This document shows, in pieces, positions 32,791 through 43,692 of a stretch of 64,000 nucleotides of DNA. Location: positions 1 through 64,000 of the forward strand of contig NZ_PZYZ01000008.1 of the NCBI RefSeq assembly GCF_003047295.1, written 5' to 3'. The translations under genes were made by a program, and so were the position numbers. Position 1 is the first letter of the stretch, and each line of letters starts with the position of its first letter. Under the pieces are notes generated by a model, which was not told the DNA's origin, did not search any database, and saw only the letters and a program-made list of their open reading frames with translations. Source of the stretch: Nocardioides sediminis (GTDB lineage Bacteria; Actinomycetota; Actinomycetes; Propionibacteriales; Nocardioidaceae).

Positions 32791-33655
32791 GGATGTCGGT
32801 GAGCAGGATGGCCCTGGCCCCCAGGTCGTAGAGCTCGTCCATCAGCCGTTGCGCGCCCGCGCGCGGGACCATGGCCCGCACGGCGACCCAGCCCTCGCGG
32901 CCCAGCGGCGAGATCGTCGGTCCCTCGAGGCCGGGCGTGACGGCCACGGCGCGGTCGAGCTGGTCGCGAGAGATGTCGTAGTCCATCATCACGTAGCTGC
33001 GCGCGACCAGGACGCCCTCGATGCGGCGCATGAACACCTCGAAGCCGGGCGGGACGTCGCCGTTGCGCGAGATCAGCACGGCCTGCGAGTCCAGGACGAC
33101 CTCGCCGAACGTCTCCAGGCCGGCCGCCCGCAGGGTGGAGCCGGTCTCGACGACGTCGGCGATGACGTCGGCGACGCCGAGCTGGATGCTCGTCTCCACG
33201 GCGCCGTCGAGGCGGGTCACGGTGGCCGAGATGCCGCGCTCGGCGAGGAAGGACTCCACGATGCCGACGTACGACGTCGCGATGCGTGCCCCCTCGAGCT
33301 CCTCCAACGAGGAGAAGCGGCCGCGCGGTCCCGCGAAGTGGAAGCGGCTCCGTCCGAACCCGAGCTCGCGGACCTCCACCGCCGTCGCGCCGGAGTCCCG
33401 CAGTAGGTCACGGCCGGTGATGCCGACGTCGAGGGTGCCCTCGCCGACGTACAACGCGATGTCCCGAGGCCGGAGGTAGAAGAACTCGACGCCGTTGTCG
33501 GCGTCGACGAGCGCGAGCTCCTTGGAGTCGCTCCGCTGGCGGTAGCCGGACTCCCGCAGGATCTCCGACGCCGCCTGCGACAGGGCGCCCTTGTTGGGGA
33601 CCGCGACCCGCAGCAGCTCACCGCCCTGCCCGGGGACCTGCTCAGAGATGCTCAT
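32774..33655 (-). CDS. hisG: ATP phosphoribosyltransferase (long form)
   Basis: This 293-aa enzyme joins ATP and PRPP, the first and regulated step of histidine synthesis. The catalytic core has [26 protein letters not shown] and [20 protein letters not shown] (the PRPP loop). The last 75 or so residues form the ACT-like histidine-sensing domain, so no HisZ partner is needed. It overlaps hisE by 14 nt. The rest of the his pathway is elsewhere. Confidence 0.96.
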   Translation of the reverse strand: MSISEQVPGQGGELLRVAVPNKGALSQAASEILRESGYRQRSDSKELALVDADNGVEFFYLRPRDIALYVGEGTLDVGITGRDLLRDSGATAVEVRELGFGRSRFHFAGPRGRFSSLEELEGARIATSYVGIVESFLAERGISATVTRLDGAVETSIQLGVADVIADVVETGSTLRAAGLETFGEVVLDSQAVLISRNGDVPPGFEVFMRRIEGVLVARSYVMMDYDISRDQLDRAVAVTPGLEGPTISPLGREGWVAVRAMVPRAGAQRLMDELYDLGARAILLTDIHACRI

Positions 33656-33905
33656 AGACGTCCTCCAGCGTGAGGTCGGCGGCGATCATCAGCACCTGCG
33701 CGTGGTAGAGCAGCTGGCTGATCTCGAGCGCGGTGGCCTCCTTGCCCTCGTGCTCGGCGGCCATCCAGGACTCGGCCGCCTCCTCGAGGAGCTTCTTGCC
33801 GATCGCATGGACCCCGGCGTCGAGCTGTCGCACGGTGCCGGATCCCTCGGGTCGGGTCTGGGCCTTCTCGGTGAGCTCGGCCCACAGCTCCTCGAACGTC
33901 TTCAC
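33642..33905 (-). CDS. hisE: Phosphoribosyl-ATP pyrophosphatase
   Basis: This 87-aa all-alpha enzyme hydrolyses phosphoribosyl-ATP, the second histidine step. [18 protein letters not shown] carries the metal-binding EE and ExxE motif, and [14 protein letters not shown] is typical. GTG at 33903-33905 is chosen over a TTG three codons upstream: it gives the usual VKTFEEL start, and TAGGCT (33914-33919) ends 8 nt before it, so the mRNA is probably leaderless. It is the first gene of hisE-hisG-PH. Confidence 0.93.
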   Translation of the reverse strand: MKTFEELWAELTEKAQTRPEGSGTVRQLDAGVHAIGKKLLEEAAESWMAAEHEGKEATALEISQLLYHAQVLMIAADLTLEDVYEHL

Positions 33906-33929
33906 GGGTGGCAAGCCTACGGCGGCCGG

Positions 33930-35732
<1,803 letters not shown>

Positions 35733-35733
<1 letters not shown>

Positions 35734-36422
35734 CAGACCGGCACCTCCTCGAGCCGGCGCTCCGCGGGAGCGGTGGTCCGGGCGCTGGCCCGCTTCCACA
35801 CCACGAAGCCGATGACCACGAAGACGGCGTAGAACAGGTACATGCCCGCGGTCGGGTAGTAGCCCGCGTTGACCAGCGTCGTCACGCCGACGACGTCGAC
35901 GAGCATCCACACGATCCAGAACTCCACCCAGCCGCGCGCCATGCCGTAGGTCGCGAGCATCGAGCCGGCGAGGATCCAGGCCTCCGTGACCGGCCCCCAG
36001 GACCCGATCTGCTGGAGGACGACGTACGCCACGGCGTAGCCGACCGCCCCGAGGGCCACGAGCTGGAGCCGCTCGGCCGCCGTGGCCCAGCGGACCGTGA
36101 TCGCCCCGCCGTCGGAGGCGCCGCCGGCCCGGCGGGACCGGGACCACCGCACCCAGCCGTAGAGCGCGACCGCGGCGAAGAACACCTGGCGGCCGGCCTG
36201 GCCCCACAGGGGCTCGGCGACCACGCCGCTGAGCTCGCCGGAGGCGAAGACGATGAAGAGCAGCGCGTTGCCGACCAGGCCGACCGGCCAGGCCCACACG
36301 ACGCGCCTCATGCCGAGGATCGCGCTGGCGAGCCCGAAGAGGTTGCCCACGACCTCGGGCACGCTCAGCCCGCCGCCGGCGACGGGGATGCTGCCGTGGA
36401 CGAGCCACGCGAGGAGGTCCAT
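35733..36422 (-). CDS. ribM: PnuC-family transporter, probably riboflavin transporter RibM
   Basis: This 229-aa membrane protein has seven or eight helices and the PnuC features [20 protein letters not shown] and [14 protein letters not shown]. PnuC proteins carry nicotinamide riboside, but the actinobacterial homologue inside rib operons, RibM, was shown to take up riboflavin. Its place between ribE and ribBA, under an FMN riboswitch, argues for RibM. It overlaps both neighbours by 1-4 nt. NR transport is the alternative. Confidence 0.85.
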
Positions 36423-37048
36423 CAGTCCTGCTTCCTGTCGTGCTGGTGCTCGTCCCGGCCACCGCGCTGCAGCAGCTTCTCGACGTGCTTGGCGATGATG
36501 TCGGCCTCGAGGTTGACGCGGTCGCCCACCCCGCGCACGCCCAGGGTCGTGCGGGCGAGCGTCTCGGGGATGAGGCTGACGGTGAAGCTGTCGTCCCGCG
36601 CCTCGACGACGGTCAGGCTGACCCCGTCGACGGTGATGGAGCCCTTGTCGACGAGGTACGGCGCGAGGTGGGGCGGGAGGGAGACCTCGACGACCTCCCA
36701 GTGCTCGCTCGGCGTACGCCGCAGCACCGTGCCGACGCCGTCGACGTGGCCCTGCACGATGTGGCCGCCCAGCCGAGTCTGCGGGGTGACCGCGCGCTCG
36801 AGGTTGACCCGGTCACCGGGCCGGGCGCCGGCCAGGGAGGTCTTGTCGAGCGTCTCGGCCATCACGTCCGCCGTCCAGGTCCCGTCGGCCAGGTCGGTGA
36901 CGGTGAGGCAGCAGCCGTTGACGGCGATCGAGTCGCCGAGCCTGGTGTCCTCGAGCACGGTGGCCGCGCTGATCGAGAGCCTCAGGGCGTCGCCCTGCTC
37001 CTCGATCGCGGCGACGGTGCCGAGCTCCTCGACGATGCCGGTGAACAT
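36422..37048 (-). CDS. ribE: Riboflavin synthase alpha subunit
   Basis: This 208-aa enzyme dismutates two lumazines into riboflavin. It has two lumazine-binding repeats: [10 protein letters not shown] to about residue 97 (with [12 protein letters not shown]) and [12 protein letters not shown] to about 195 (with [12 protein letters not shown]). The roughly 15-residue His/Gln/Arg tail ([12 protein letters not shown]) is extra. The start shares one base with the ribD stop (TGATG), so translation is coupled. Confidence 0.96.
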   Translation of the reverse strand: MFTGIVEELGTVAAIEEQGDALRLSISAATVLEDTRLGDSIAVNGCCLTVTDLADGTWTADVMAETLDKTSLAGARPGDRVNLERAVTPQTRLGGHIVQGHVDGVGTVLRRTPSEHWEVVEVSLPPHLAPYLVDKGSITVDGVSLTVVEARDDSFTVSLIPETLARTTLGVRGVGDRVNLEADIIAKHVEKLLQRGGRDEHQHDRKQD

Positions 37049-38079
37049 CAGGGGGTCCTCCCGAGGGTGAGCCGGACGTTGGCGTCGGCACCGGTGCCGA
37101 TGACGGCGGCCTGCCTGATCCGGAGACGGAGCTGGTCGGAGACGGTGGTGATGCCGAGGTCGCCCACGGCATTGGCGCCGGCGCCCAGGAGGCTGGGGGC
37201 GACGTAGGCGACGACCTCGTCGACGAGCCCGGCGGCGAGGAAGGCCGCGGCGAGGGTGGGGCCGCCCTCGAGCCAGACGTGCTGGCGGTCACGCTCGAAC
37301 AGCTCGCGGAGCGCCTCGGCGGGTTCGCGGGTGCGCAGGTGCACCGTCTCGGCGTGGTTGTTGAGCACCCGGCGGTCGGCTGCGATGTCCCGCAGACCCA
37401 TCACCGCGCGGAGGGGCTGGTGCCGGACCGGGCGGTCCCAGTCGTCGCGGACGGTGAGCAGCGGGTCGTCGACCTCGACGGTGCCGGTGCCGACGAGCAC
37501 CACGTCGCACTCGGCCCGGAGTCGGTGGGTGTCCTGGCGCGCGGGCTCGCTGGAGATCCAGCGGCTGGTCCCGTCGGCGGCCGCGCTGCGACCGTCGAGC
37601 GTCGTGGCGAACTTCCAGGTCACGAACGGTCGGCCGTGCTCGACGGCGAAGGTCCAGGCGCGGTTGACCTGCGCGGCCTCCTCGGCCAGCACACCGCCCT
37701 CGACCTCGATGCCGGCCGCCCGCAGTGCGTCGGCCCCGCCGGCGGCCACGGGGTTGAGGTCGGCCTGGGCGAAGACCACGCGTCGTACGCCGGCGGTCAC
37801 GAGAGCCTCCACGCAGGGGCCGGTGCGCCCGGTGTGGTTGCACGGCTCGAGGGTCACCACGGCGGTGGTCCCGCGGGCGTCGTCGCCGGCCTCTGTGAGC
37901 GCGGCGACCTCGGCGTGCGGGGCACCCGCGCCGCGGTGGAAGCCCTCGGCGACCTCGGAGCCGTCCTCGGCCAGCAGGACGCAGCCCACGCGCGGGTTGG
38001 GTCCCAGCGGGACGCCGGGCGTGGCTGCGATCTGCAGCGCGCGCCGCATCGCCGCGGTCTCTGCCGGTGTCGCGCCCAT
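37048..38079 (-). CDS. ribD: Bifunctional pyrimidine deaminase / reductase
   Basis: This 343-aa enzyme performs the second and third steps of riboflavin synthesis. The N-terminal deaminase has the zinc residues in GAPHAEVAAL and TLEPCNHTGRTGPC. The C-terminal reductase (about 150-343) has WKFATTLDGRSA, RWISSEPARQDTH and LEGGPTLAAAF. ATG at 38077-38079 is chosen because it precedes the conserved deaminase start and lies after the riboswitch. It is the first gene of the rib operon. Confidence 0.96.
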   Translation of the reverse strand: MGATPAETAAMRRALQIAATPGVPLGPNPRVGCVLLAEDGSEVAEGFHRGAGAPHAEVAALTEAGDDARGTTAVVTLEPCNHTGRTGPCVEALVTAGVRRVVFAQADLNPVAAGGADALRAAGIEVEGGVLAEEAAQVNRAWTFAVEHGRPFVTWKFATTLDGRSAAADGTSRWISSEPARQDTHRLRAECDVVLVGTGTVEVDDPLLTVRDDWDRPVRHQPLRAVMGLRDIAADRRVLNNHAETVHLRTREPAEALRELFERDRQHVWLEGGPTLAAAFLAAGLVDEVVAYVAPSLLGAGANAVGDLGITTVSDQLRLRIRQAAVIGTGADANVRLTLGRTP

Positions 38080-38126
38080 TGCTGGCCCTCTCGTCCGTGG
38101 TCTCGGACTCCGGGGGGCGCGGTGCG

Positions 38127-38149
38127 CGCACCCGTGCGGGACGGGTGCG
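38127..38149 (-). terminator. Hairpin between FMN riboswitch and ribD
   Basis: CGCACCCGT and ACGGGTGCG form a perfect 9-bp stem with a 5-nt loop, directly after the riboswitch aptamer and about 50 nt before the ribD start. It is the likely expression platform, ending transcription or hiding the start region when FMN is bound. No U-run follows. Confidence 0.6.
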
Positions 38150-38154
38150 ACGCC

Positions 38155-38282
38155 TGCGTGCACTTCTCATCCGGACTGTGACCGTCGGTCCAGGAGTTCC
38201 ACCTGGTCAACCGGCCACTGGCAGTGGTCGGGTCGCGGACTGTGACCGCCGGTGCGGAATTTCACCGCCCCCAGAGCACGCT
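38155..38282 (-). promoter_or_regulatory. FMN riboswitch (RFN element)
   Basis: The minus-strand RNA contains the conserved RFN blocks in order: GGGCGGTGAAATTCCGCACC, GGCGGTCACAGTCCGCGACC, a GGTTGACCAGGTGGAACTCC segment, and GACGGTCACAGTCCGGATGA followed by GAAG. These form the six-helix FMN-binding fold. It lies upstream of ribD and should lower expression of the whole rib operon, including the transporter, when FMN is plentiful. Confidence 0.95.
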
Positions 38283-38549
38283 TGCTCGTGGACGGAACTC
38301 TGCCACAGCCCGCGGCATTCCCGTGCGGGTGTCCGACGTGGGATGAGCCACTCCCGGGCTGTGGCGCCAGGCCGTGCTCGCGGGCGCGGCCTCAGTGGGG
38401 CGCGGTGCGTGAGCCACATTCACGGTCACCCGTTCCGTGGCTGGGCCACCTCCCGGCGGCGTGTCCGGTGCGACACGCCCTGCGGCGGTGAGGATGCCAC
38501 CGTCCGTGCGCGGGGATGGTGGCTGGCTCACCGCTCGCGAGGTCACCGG
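38283..38549. other. Gene-free 267-bp region upstream of the riboflavin leader
   Basis: I see no credible gene here. The rib promoter must lie in it, yet the stretch has no TA dinucleotide at all, so no TAnnnT -10 box is available. It contains a 20-bp sequence (38363-38382) identical to the 3-prime end of the adjacent MmcQ-like gene (38554-38573). Confidence 0.6.
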
Positions 38550-38966
38550 TCAGGGCGCCAGGCCGTGCTCGCGCAGCCAGCCGTCCGCGCGCCGGCGCGA
38601 GGCCTGCGACAGCCAGGCGTCCTGCACCAGCTCGACGAGCTCGTCGCGCTCCACCTCGCCGACCCGCGAGGCACGGAGCAGCACCGAGGGGTGCCCGTCG
38701 AAGTGCGGGGTGGTGAAGAAGGGCGACGCGTCGTCCTGGACGAGGGCCATCTTGTCGCCGTCGGAGCCGACCCAGAGCACGATGACGTCGTCGTACCGCT
38801 CCCCCGTGTCCGGGTCGACCGCGTCGGGCCGGGGCGTCCGGAAGAAGACGAACGCCTTCCCACCCACCCGGTAGACGGGGTTGCGGGTGCCCGGTCGCTC
38901 CACGGTCACGTGCGGCATCGCCAGCGCCGCGGCGTGGATGTCGTCGACCGTGGCCCGCCGGGTCAC
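38550..38966 (-). CDS. MmcQ/YjbR-family protein (copy 1)
   Basis: This 138-aa protein has the double-wing DNA-binding-like YjbR fold. [47 protein letters not shown] and [22 protein letters not shown] are typical. The family function is unknown. The GTG overlaps the rpe stop (GTGA), so it is made with rpe. A related copy lies at 44990-45403. Confidence 0.85.
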   Translation of the reverse strand: MTRRATVDDIHAAALAMPHVTVERPGTRNPVYRVGGKAFVFFRTPRPDAVDPDTGERYDDVIVLWVGSDGDKMALVQDDASPFFTTPHFDGHPSVLLRASRVGEVERDELVELVQDAWLSQASRRRADGWLREHGLAP

Positions 38967-39625
38967 GACGTCGCGGCCTCGGCCCTCGCCCGCAGCTCGC
39001 GCACCATCGCATCGGGGTCCTCGGCCGAGTAGACCGCCGACCCGGCCACGAAGACGTCGGCGCCGGCCTCGGCACAGCGCTCGATGGTCTCGAGCGAGAC
39101 TCCCCCGTCGACCTGCAGCCAGGTCTCGACGCCGTGCTTGCGCATCAGGTCGCGGGCGGTGCGGATCTTGGGCAGGCACAGATCGAGGAACTTCTGGCCG
39201 CCGAAGCCGGGCTCCACGGTCATCACGAGCAGCATGTCGAGCTCGGGCAGGAGCGCCTCGTAGGGCTCGATCGGCGTGGCCGGCTTGAGCGCCATGCTCG
39301 CCCGGGCGCCCTGGGCGCGGATCTCCCGGGCGAGCCGGATCGGCGCCCTGGTCGCCTCGACGTGGAAGGTCACGCTCGACGCGCCGGCCTCGACGTACGC
39401 CGGGGCGTTGCTGTCGCAGTCCTCGATCATGAGGTGGACGTCCAGGGGGAGGTCGGTGGCGCGGGTCAGCGCCTCCACCATCGTCGGGCCGAAGGTCAGG
39501 TTGGGCACGAAGTGGTTGTCCATCACGTCGACGTGCACCCAGTCGGCGCTGCCGATGCGGCGTACCTCCTCACCGAGGCGGGAGAAGTCGGCGTTGAGGA
39601 TGCTCGGCGTGATCTGGATGCCCAC
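38963..39625 (-). CDS. rpe: Ribulose-phosphate 3-epimerase
   Basis: This 220-aa TIM-barrel enzyme interconverts ribulose-5-phosphate and xylulose-5-phosphate. [34 protein letters not shown] with metal-binding His/Asp, [13 protein letters not shown] and [12 protein letters not shown] are conserved. The GTG at 39623-39625 has TAGACT (39634-39639) ending 8 nt upstream, so the mRNA is probably leaderless. It lies upstream of the riboflavin operon, whose precursor ribulose-5-phosphate it interconverts. Confidence 0.97.
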   Translation of the reverse strand: MGIQITPSILNADFSRLGEEVRRIGSADWVHVDVMDNHFVPNLTFGPTMVEALTRATDLPLDVHLMIEDCDSNAPAYVEAGASSVTFHVEATRAPIRLAREIRAQGARASMALKPATPIEPYEALLPELDMLLVMTVEPGFGGQKFLDLCLPKIRTARDLMRKHGVETWLQVDGGVSLETIERCAEAGADVFVAGSAVYSAEDPDAMVRELRARAEAATS

Positions 39626-39646
39626 GGCCGGTGAGTCTAGGCCCCT

Positions 39647-40570
39647 TCAGTCGAGCCGGGCGGCCCGGCTGTGCTGCGGGACGACGATGTGCAGCGCGTT
39701 GCGGTCGACCTCGAAGGTCGCCGGCGTCATCGCGGCCAGCTCGCCGTCGAGGTTGACGTCCAGCGGCTCGTCGGTGACCACCCGGAGGGTGCGGGTGGTG
39801 AGGTGGTGGACGCGCTCGTGCTCGATGAGGTGTCCGCTGCGCAGCAGCCGCGCCACGGACACGTGGTCGCGCAGCCGACCCTTCTCGATCGCGTAGACGT
39901 CGAGGAGGTGGTCGTCGATGGAGGCCGAGGGCGACACCGTCAGCCCACCGCCGTAGTGGCGGCCGTTGCCCACCGCGACCTGCATCAGGTCGCCGAGCTC
40001 GAGCGTCGAGCCGTCGGCGAGCTCGAGCCGGGCCGCGAAGGGGCGGTGGTGCCGGTACGCCGCGAGCGTGGCGGCGGGGTAGGCCAGCTGGCCGAGGCGG
40101 CGCTTGAGCCCCGGCGTGAGCCGCCGGGTGACCTCGACGGAGAGGCCGAGCGAGGCCACGTTGAGGAAGACCGAGCCGTTGACCCGGCCCAGGTCCACGT
40201 CCACCACCTTGCCGCTCAGCAGGGTGTCGACGGCCGCCGGCAGCGCCGAGGGGATCTCCAGGGTGCGGGCGAAGTCGTTGGCGGTCCCGAGCGGCAGCAC
40301 GCCGAGCGTGGCCCGGGTGTGCGCCAGCAAGGCGGCGGCACAGCCGACGGTGCCGTCCCCACCGCCGACGACGACGAGGTCGGGCTCCGCGCCGACCGCC
40401 TCCGCGAGCGCGCCGGGCAGCTGCGCCCCGCCGTCGACCCGGTGCACGTCGACCGCCTCCACGCCGGACCGGCGCAGCTCGGCCTCGACCATGCGCAGGG
40501 CTGCTGCCCCGGTGCGGGCGGCCGTGTTGATGACGACGGCGACGTGGCGGGTGCGGCTCTCGGCGGGCAT
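39647..40570 (-). CDS. YegS/DAG-kinase-like lipid kinase
   Basis: This 307-aa protein has the diacylglycerol-kinase catalytic domain: VVVGGGDGTVGCAAALL (nucleotide loop), LGVLPLGTANDFARTL, and the C-terminal beta domain with VAVGNGRHYGGGL and LDVNLDGELAA. Family members phosphorylate lipids such as diacylglycerol or phosphatidylglycerol. The ATG has TAGCGT (40577-40582) ending 6 nt upstream, a leaderless start. It is a single gene with no membrane segment. Confidence 0.92.
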   Translation of the reverse strand: MPAESRTRHVAVVINTAARTGAAALRMVEAELRRSGVEAVDVHRVDGGAQLPGALAEAVGAEPDLVVVGGGDGTVGCAAALLAHTRATLGVLPLGTANDFARTLEIPSALPAAVDTLLSGKVVDVDLGRVNGSVFLNVASLGLSVEVTRRLTPGLKRRLGQLAYPAATLAAYRHHRPFAARLELADGSTLELGDLMQVAVGNGRHYGGGLTVSPSASIDDHLLDVYAIEKGRLRDHVSVARLLRSGHLIEHERVHHLTTRTLRVVTDEPLDVNLDGELAAMTPATFEVDRNALHIVVPQHSRAARLD

Positions 40571-40632
40571 GGCCCGACGCTACGAGGGTGGCGTGAGAGG
40601 AGCGTGAGGATGACCTGTGCGCTGGCTGTGGA

Positions 40633-41451
40633 TCAGCGCTCGGCGACCGGGACGGGGGCCCGCAGCACCGGGTGGAGCCGTGCCCAGTGCCGCAGCCGCA
40701 GCCACAGCGGCCGGTGCAGCGCCAGGACGAGGAGCACGGGCGGGGCGGCGAGCAGCAGCGCCCAACCCGCCGGCGGGCGCAGCACGGCCTGGAGCGCCGC
40801 CAGGAGCACCAAGAGGACCACGCCTGCGAGCAGGGAGGCCACGACCGCGAGCATGCGCGAGCGCGCGGCCGATCTCATCCGGCAGGCCTGCGCCGCGTCG
40901 TACACGGCCACGGCGTCCTCGAGACGTGCGTGCACCGGCAGGGGCCTCGCGTCCCGGTGCACCTCGGCCACGTGCTCGCGATGGGCGTCCCAGAGCTCGG
41001 CCGCACCGCCCCGGACGATGCGCAGCGAGGCGCTCGGCGCCCACCACAGCAGCTGTTCGCGCCGGCTGTCGGTCGTCGCGGCGTAACCCCTGCTCAGCGC
41101 GCGGGGCCACGCGGGGTCCACGCCCCAGTCGAGCGCCGTCGTGACCACCCCGCCCCCGGGCAGCACGGTGGACATCTCGGCGTAGCTGCCCGACCAGAAC
41201 CAGGCCATCCGCACGAAGGCCGACCCGTCCGGGGCGGCCATCACCTGGGCGGGGCGGTCACCGCGGAGGAGCGCCTCGCCGTCGGCCGGTGCGTAGCCGG
41301 CCGCGATCGCGGACACCTCCGCGTCCGTCGGCAGCACGCGCACCGCCGCCCCGAGCAGGCGGAACCCCACGGCCTCGAGCCCGGCGCGCAGGTCGGGCTG
41401 CGGGTCGACCTCGTCGGGGGGCCACGGCGCGGGGGCTGTCTTGAACCTCAC
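40633..41451 (-). CDS. Hypothetical protein with a C-terminal membrane hairpin
   Basis: This 272-aa protein has no family I recognise. The N-terminal 195 or so residues are soluble and contain LLRGDRPAQVMAAPDG, FVRMAWFWSGSYAEMSTVLP and LDWGVDPAWPRAL. Two hydrophobic segments follow (about 200-222 and 228-245), then a short basic tail. The GTG start has TAGCAT (41459-41464) ending 7 nt upstream, so the start is well supported. It stands alone between the lipid kinase and the LigD-type polymerase. Confidence 0.75.
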   Translation of the reverse strand: MRFKTAPAPWPPDEVDPQPDLRAGLEAVGFRLLGAAVRVLPTDAEVSAIAAGYAPADGEALLRGDRPAQVMAAPDGSAFVRMAWFWSGSYAEMSTVLPGGGVVTTALDWGVDPAWPRALSRGYAATTDSRREQLLWWAPSASLRIVRGGAAELWDAHREHVAEVHRDARPLPVHARLEDAVAVYDAAQACRMRSAARSRMLAVVASLLAGVVLLVLLAALQAVLRPPAGWALLLAAPPVLLVLALHRPLWLRLRHWARLHPVLRAPVPVAER

Positions 41452-41500
41452 GTCGGCGATGCTAGGAGCGCGCCGCCGTCGTGGCCGGGGAACGCGGGAA

Positions 41501-42484
41501 TCAGTCGTCCGGGTCGACGGGCGCCTCGGCGCCCTGCGCCTCGTCCCGGTCGGCCCACTCCAGCAGCGGCGCGATGTCGAAGACGTGGTCGTCGATGTCG
41601 GCGTGCAGGTCGCCGATCTCTGCGAACCGCTCGGGCACGGTGAAGATCGTGAAGTCGTCGGGCTCGCAGACGTCGACCTCGTCCCACCTCACCGGTGCGG
41701 AGACGCGCGCCTCCGGGACGCCGCGCACCGAGTAGGCCGCGGCGATCGTGTGGTCGCGGGCGTTCTGGTTGTAGTCGACGAACAGCTGGTCGGGCTCGCG
41801 GTCCTTGCGCCACCAGGCCGTCGTCACGTCGCCACCGGACCGGCGCTCGACCTCACGCGCGAACGCCAGTGCTGCGCGGCGTACGTCGCCGAAGCCGTGC
41901 GTGGGCGGGATGCGGACGTAGACGTGGAGCCCCGAGCCGCCGCTGGTCTTGGGGTAGCCGACCGCCCCGAGCTCGTCGAGCACCTCGTGGACCGTCGCGG
42001 CCGTCCGCTGCACCGTCGCCCAGTCGCAGTCCGGGCCGGGGTCGAGGTCGATGCGCCACTCGTCCGGCTTCTCGGTGTCGGCCCGGCGGCTGTTCCACGG
42101 GTGGAACTCGACGGTGGACATCTGCACGGCCCAGATGACGCTGGCCAGCTCGGTGACGCACAGCTCGTCGGCGGTGCGGTTCCAGCGCGGGAAGTGCAGC
42201 CTGACCGTCTCCACCCACGGCGGGGCGCCGGCGGGGAGGCGCTTCTGGTGCACCTTGTCCCCCGACAGGCCCTTGGGGAAGCGGTGCAGCATGCACGGGC
42301 GCTCGAAGAGGGCGTTGACGATGCCGGGCCCGACGGCCAGGTAGTACTCGACCAGGTCGAGCTTGGTGGCCCCGGAGGCCGGGAAGTAGACCCGGTCCGG
42401 GTTGCTCACCCGCACCACCTTGTCGTCCACGTCGATCTCGACGCTGGGACTCTTGCTGGCAGTGCTCTTGCCGGTCGGGGCCAT
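41501..42484 (-). CDS. Stand-alone LigD-type polymerase/primase domain
   Basis: This 327-aa protein matches the polymerase domain of LigD, used in Ku-dependent end joining. RVSNPDRVYFPASGATKLDL, FPKGLSGDKVHQKRLP, STVEFHPWNSRR and the catalytic acidic motif RIDLDPGPDCDW are present, as is SGGSGLHVYVRI. No ligase or nuclease domain is attached and no Ku gene is nearby, so partners must be elsewhere. ATG at 42482-42484 is supported by TAGGTT ending 7 nt upstream (42492-42497). Confidence 0.92.
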   Translation of the reverse strand: MAPTGKSTASKSPSVEIDVDDKVVRVSNPDRVYFPASGATKLDLVEYYLAVGPGIVNALFERPCMLHRFPKGLSGDKVHQKRLPAGAPPWVETVRLHFPRWNRTADELCVTELASVIWAVQMSTVEFHPWNSRRADTEKPDEWRIDLDPGPDCDWATVQRTAATVHEVLDELGAVGYPKTSGGSGLHVYVRIPPTHGFGDVRRAALAFAREVERRSGGDVTTAWWRKDREPDQLFVDYNQNARDHTIAAAYSVRGVPEARVSAPVRWDEVDVCEPDDFTIFTVPERFAEIGDLHADIDDHVFDIAPLLEWADRDEAQGAEAPVDPDD

Positions 42485-42494
42485 GCGGCCCAAC

Positions 42495-43628
42495 CTAGCC
42501 AGCCGGCGTGGACGGCTGCTGCGGCGCGGGTCCGGGATCCGGCGCCTGGGTCTGCTCGGGCGCCTCCTGCTGCTCCGGCGCCTGCTCGGGCGGCTGGGTC
42601 TGCTCGGGCGCCGGGGTCTGCTGAGCTGCGGGGATCGCCCGGACCACCACCGACTCGCTCGCGCCGGCGTCGGCGTACTCCCCCTCGGGCCGCAGCCAGC
42701 GGAACTCGGTGTCCTCGGTGACCGTGACGGTCCTGCGGGACCAGCCGTCGGGACCGACCAGCGTCAGGTCGGAGACCGTGCGCCACTCCCCCTGCCCGGG
42801 CGTGCGGGCCTGGAGGAGCACCGGGTCGCCGGTGACCCGCCCGGCGGCGTTGGTGACGTGGGCGCTGAGGACGACGTCCTGCCCGGCGGTCACCTGCGTC
42901 GTCGAGGCGGAGATGGCGGTGGAGAGACTGACCCCTTCGAAGTCCCACGTGCTGCCGCCGCCACGGACGGCGTCGATGTTGAACGCCCGCCCGTCGCAGC
43001 CGAAGCCGGTGACCACGTAGCCGGCGCCGTCGCCGTGCTCGGCGACGAACTCGGCGGGCGTCGCCTGCCCGCCCGGGGTCGTCGACCCGGTGACCAGGTC
43101 GACGAGCTGCCAGTCGTAGCGGAGCGCGGAGGTCGCGACGGTGTGCCAGCCGCCGGCGGGCACGCTGGTCGCCGCGCGGCCGCGCCAGGCGTGGCCGGCG
43201 GGCGCGTCGGCGGCGGTCGTCCAGATGTACGACGCACCGCTGGTGCCGGCGGCGGCGGTCACGGCCACCGAGGCCCCGAGCCCCGCGAGGGAGCCGAAGG
43301 GCACGTAGGGACCGGACGCGGTGCCCGGCCCGCCCGGGACGAGCCCGAAGCTGCGGCGACCCAGCGGCGCGGCACCCGGGCCGAGGTTGACGCGGGTGCG
43401 CGGCGCGGTCGCGGGGCCGAAGAAGGCGTCGCAGCCCACGTAGGTCAGGAACATGCCGTCGGCCTGGGTGCCGGGGTCGCTGCGCACGGTGACGCCGTCG
43501 CCCGAGGCGGAGGGCGAGGGGCCCAGGAGCAGGCTCGCCACAGCGGCCACCGCCACCGCTCCCGCTGTCCGTCGCACCGCGTCGCTCTTTCCGTCCCCCG
43601 TCGGCCCGGCGGCCGACGCCACCATCAA
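42495..43628 (-). CDS. Secreted protein with Pro/Glu/Gln-rich tail
   Basis: This protein of about 377 aa has an N-terminal signal region with an Arg pair and a hydrophobic stretch (RRTAGAVAVAAVASLLLG, residues about 19-36). A beta-rich body with GCDAFFGPATAPR and GFGCDGRAFNIDAVRGG follows, then an Ig-like part (about 225-320), and a tail made almost only of Pro, Glu, Gln and Ala. I do not recognise the family. Three start codons lie close together (43628, 43625, 43622). The role is probably outside the cell. Confidence 0.72.
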   Translation of the reverse strand: MMVASAAGPTGDGKSDAVRRTAGAVAVAAVASLLLGPSPSASGDGVTVRSDPGTQADGMFLTYVGCDAFFGPATAPRTRVNLGPGAAPLGRRSFGLVPGGPGTASGPYVPFGSLAGLGASVAVTAAAGTSGASYIWTTAADAPAGHAWRGRAATSVPAGGWHTVATSALRYDWQLVDLVTGSTTPGGQATPAEFVAEHGDGAGYVVTGFGCDGRAFNIDAVRGGGSTWDFEGVSLSTAISASTTQVTAGQDVVLSAHVTNAAGRVTGDPVLLQARTPGQGEWRTVSDLTLVGPDGWSRRTVTVTEDTEFRWLRPEGEYADAGASESVVVRAIPAAQQTPAPEQTQPPEQAPEQQEAPEQTQAPDPGPAPQQPSTPAG

Positions 43629-43671
43629 ACACGACTGGTGGTGCCGAGGGAACAGCCGAGCACCCCGGCTC

Positions 43672-43685
43672 CCCCCTTTTGGGGG
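43672..43685 (-). terminator. Possible rsmB terminator hairpin
   Basis: CCCCC-TTTT-GGGGG forms a compact stem 7 nt past the rsmB stop. A second small stem (AGCCG with CGGCT) follows at 43655-43671. There is no U-run, so termination here is only likely. Confidence 0.45.
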
Positions 43686-43692
43686 TGTGGGC

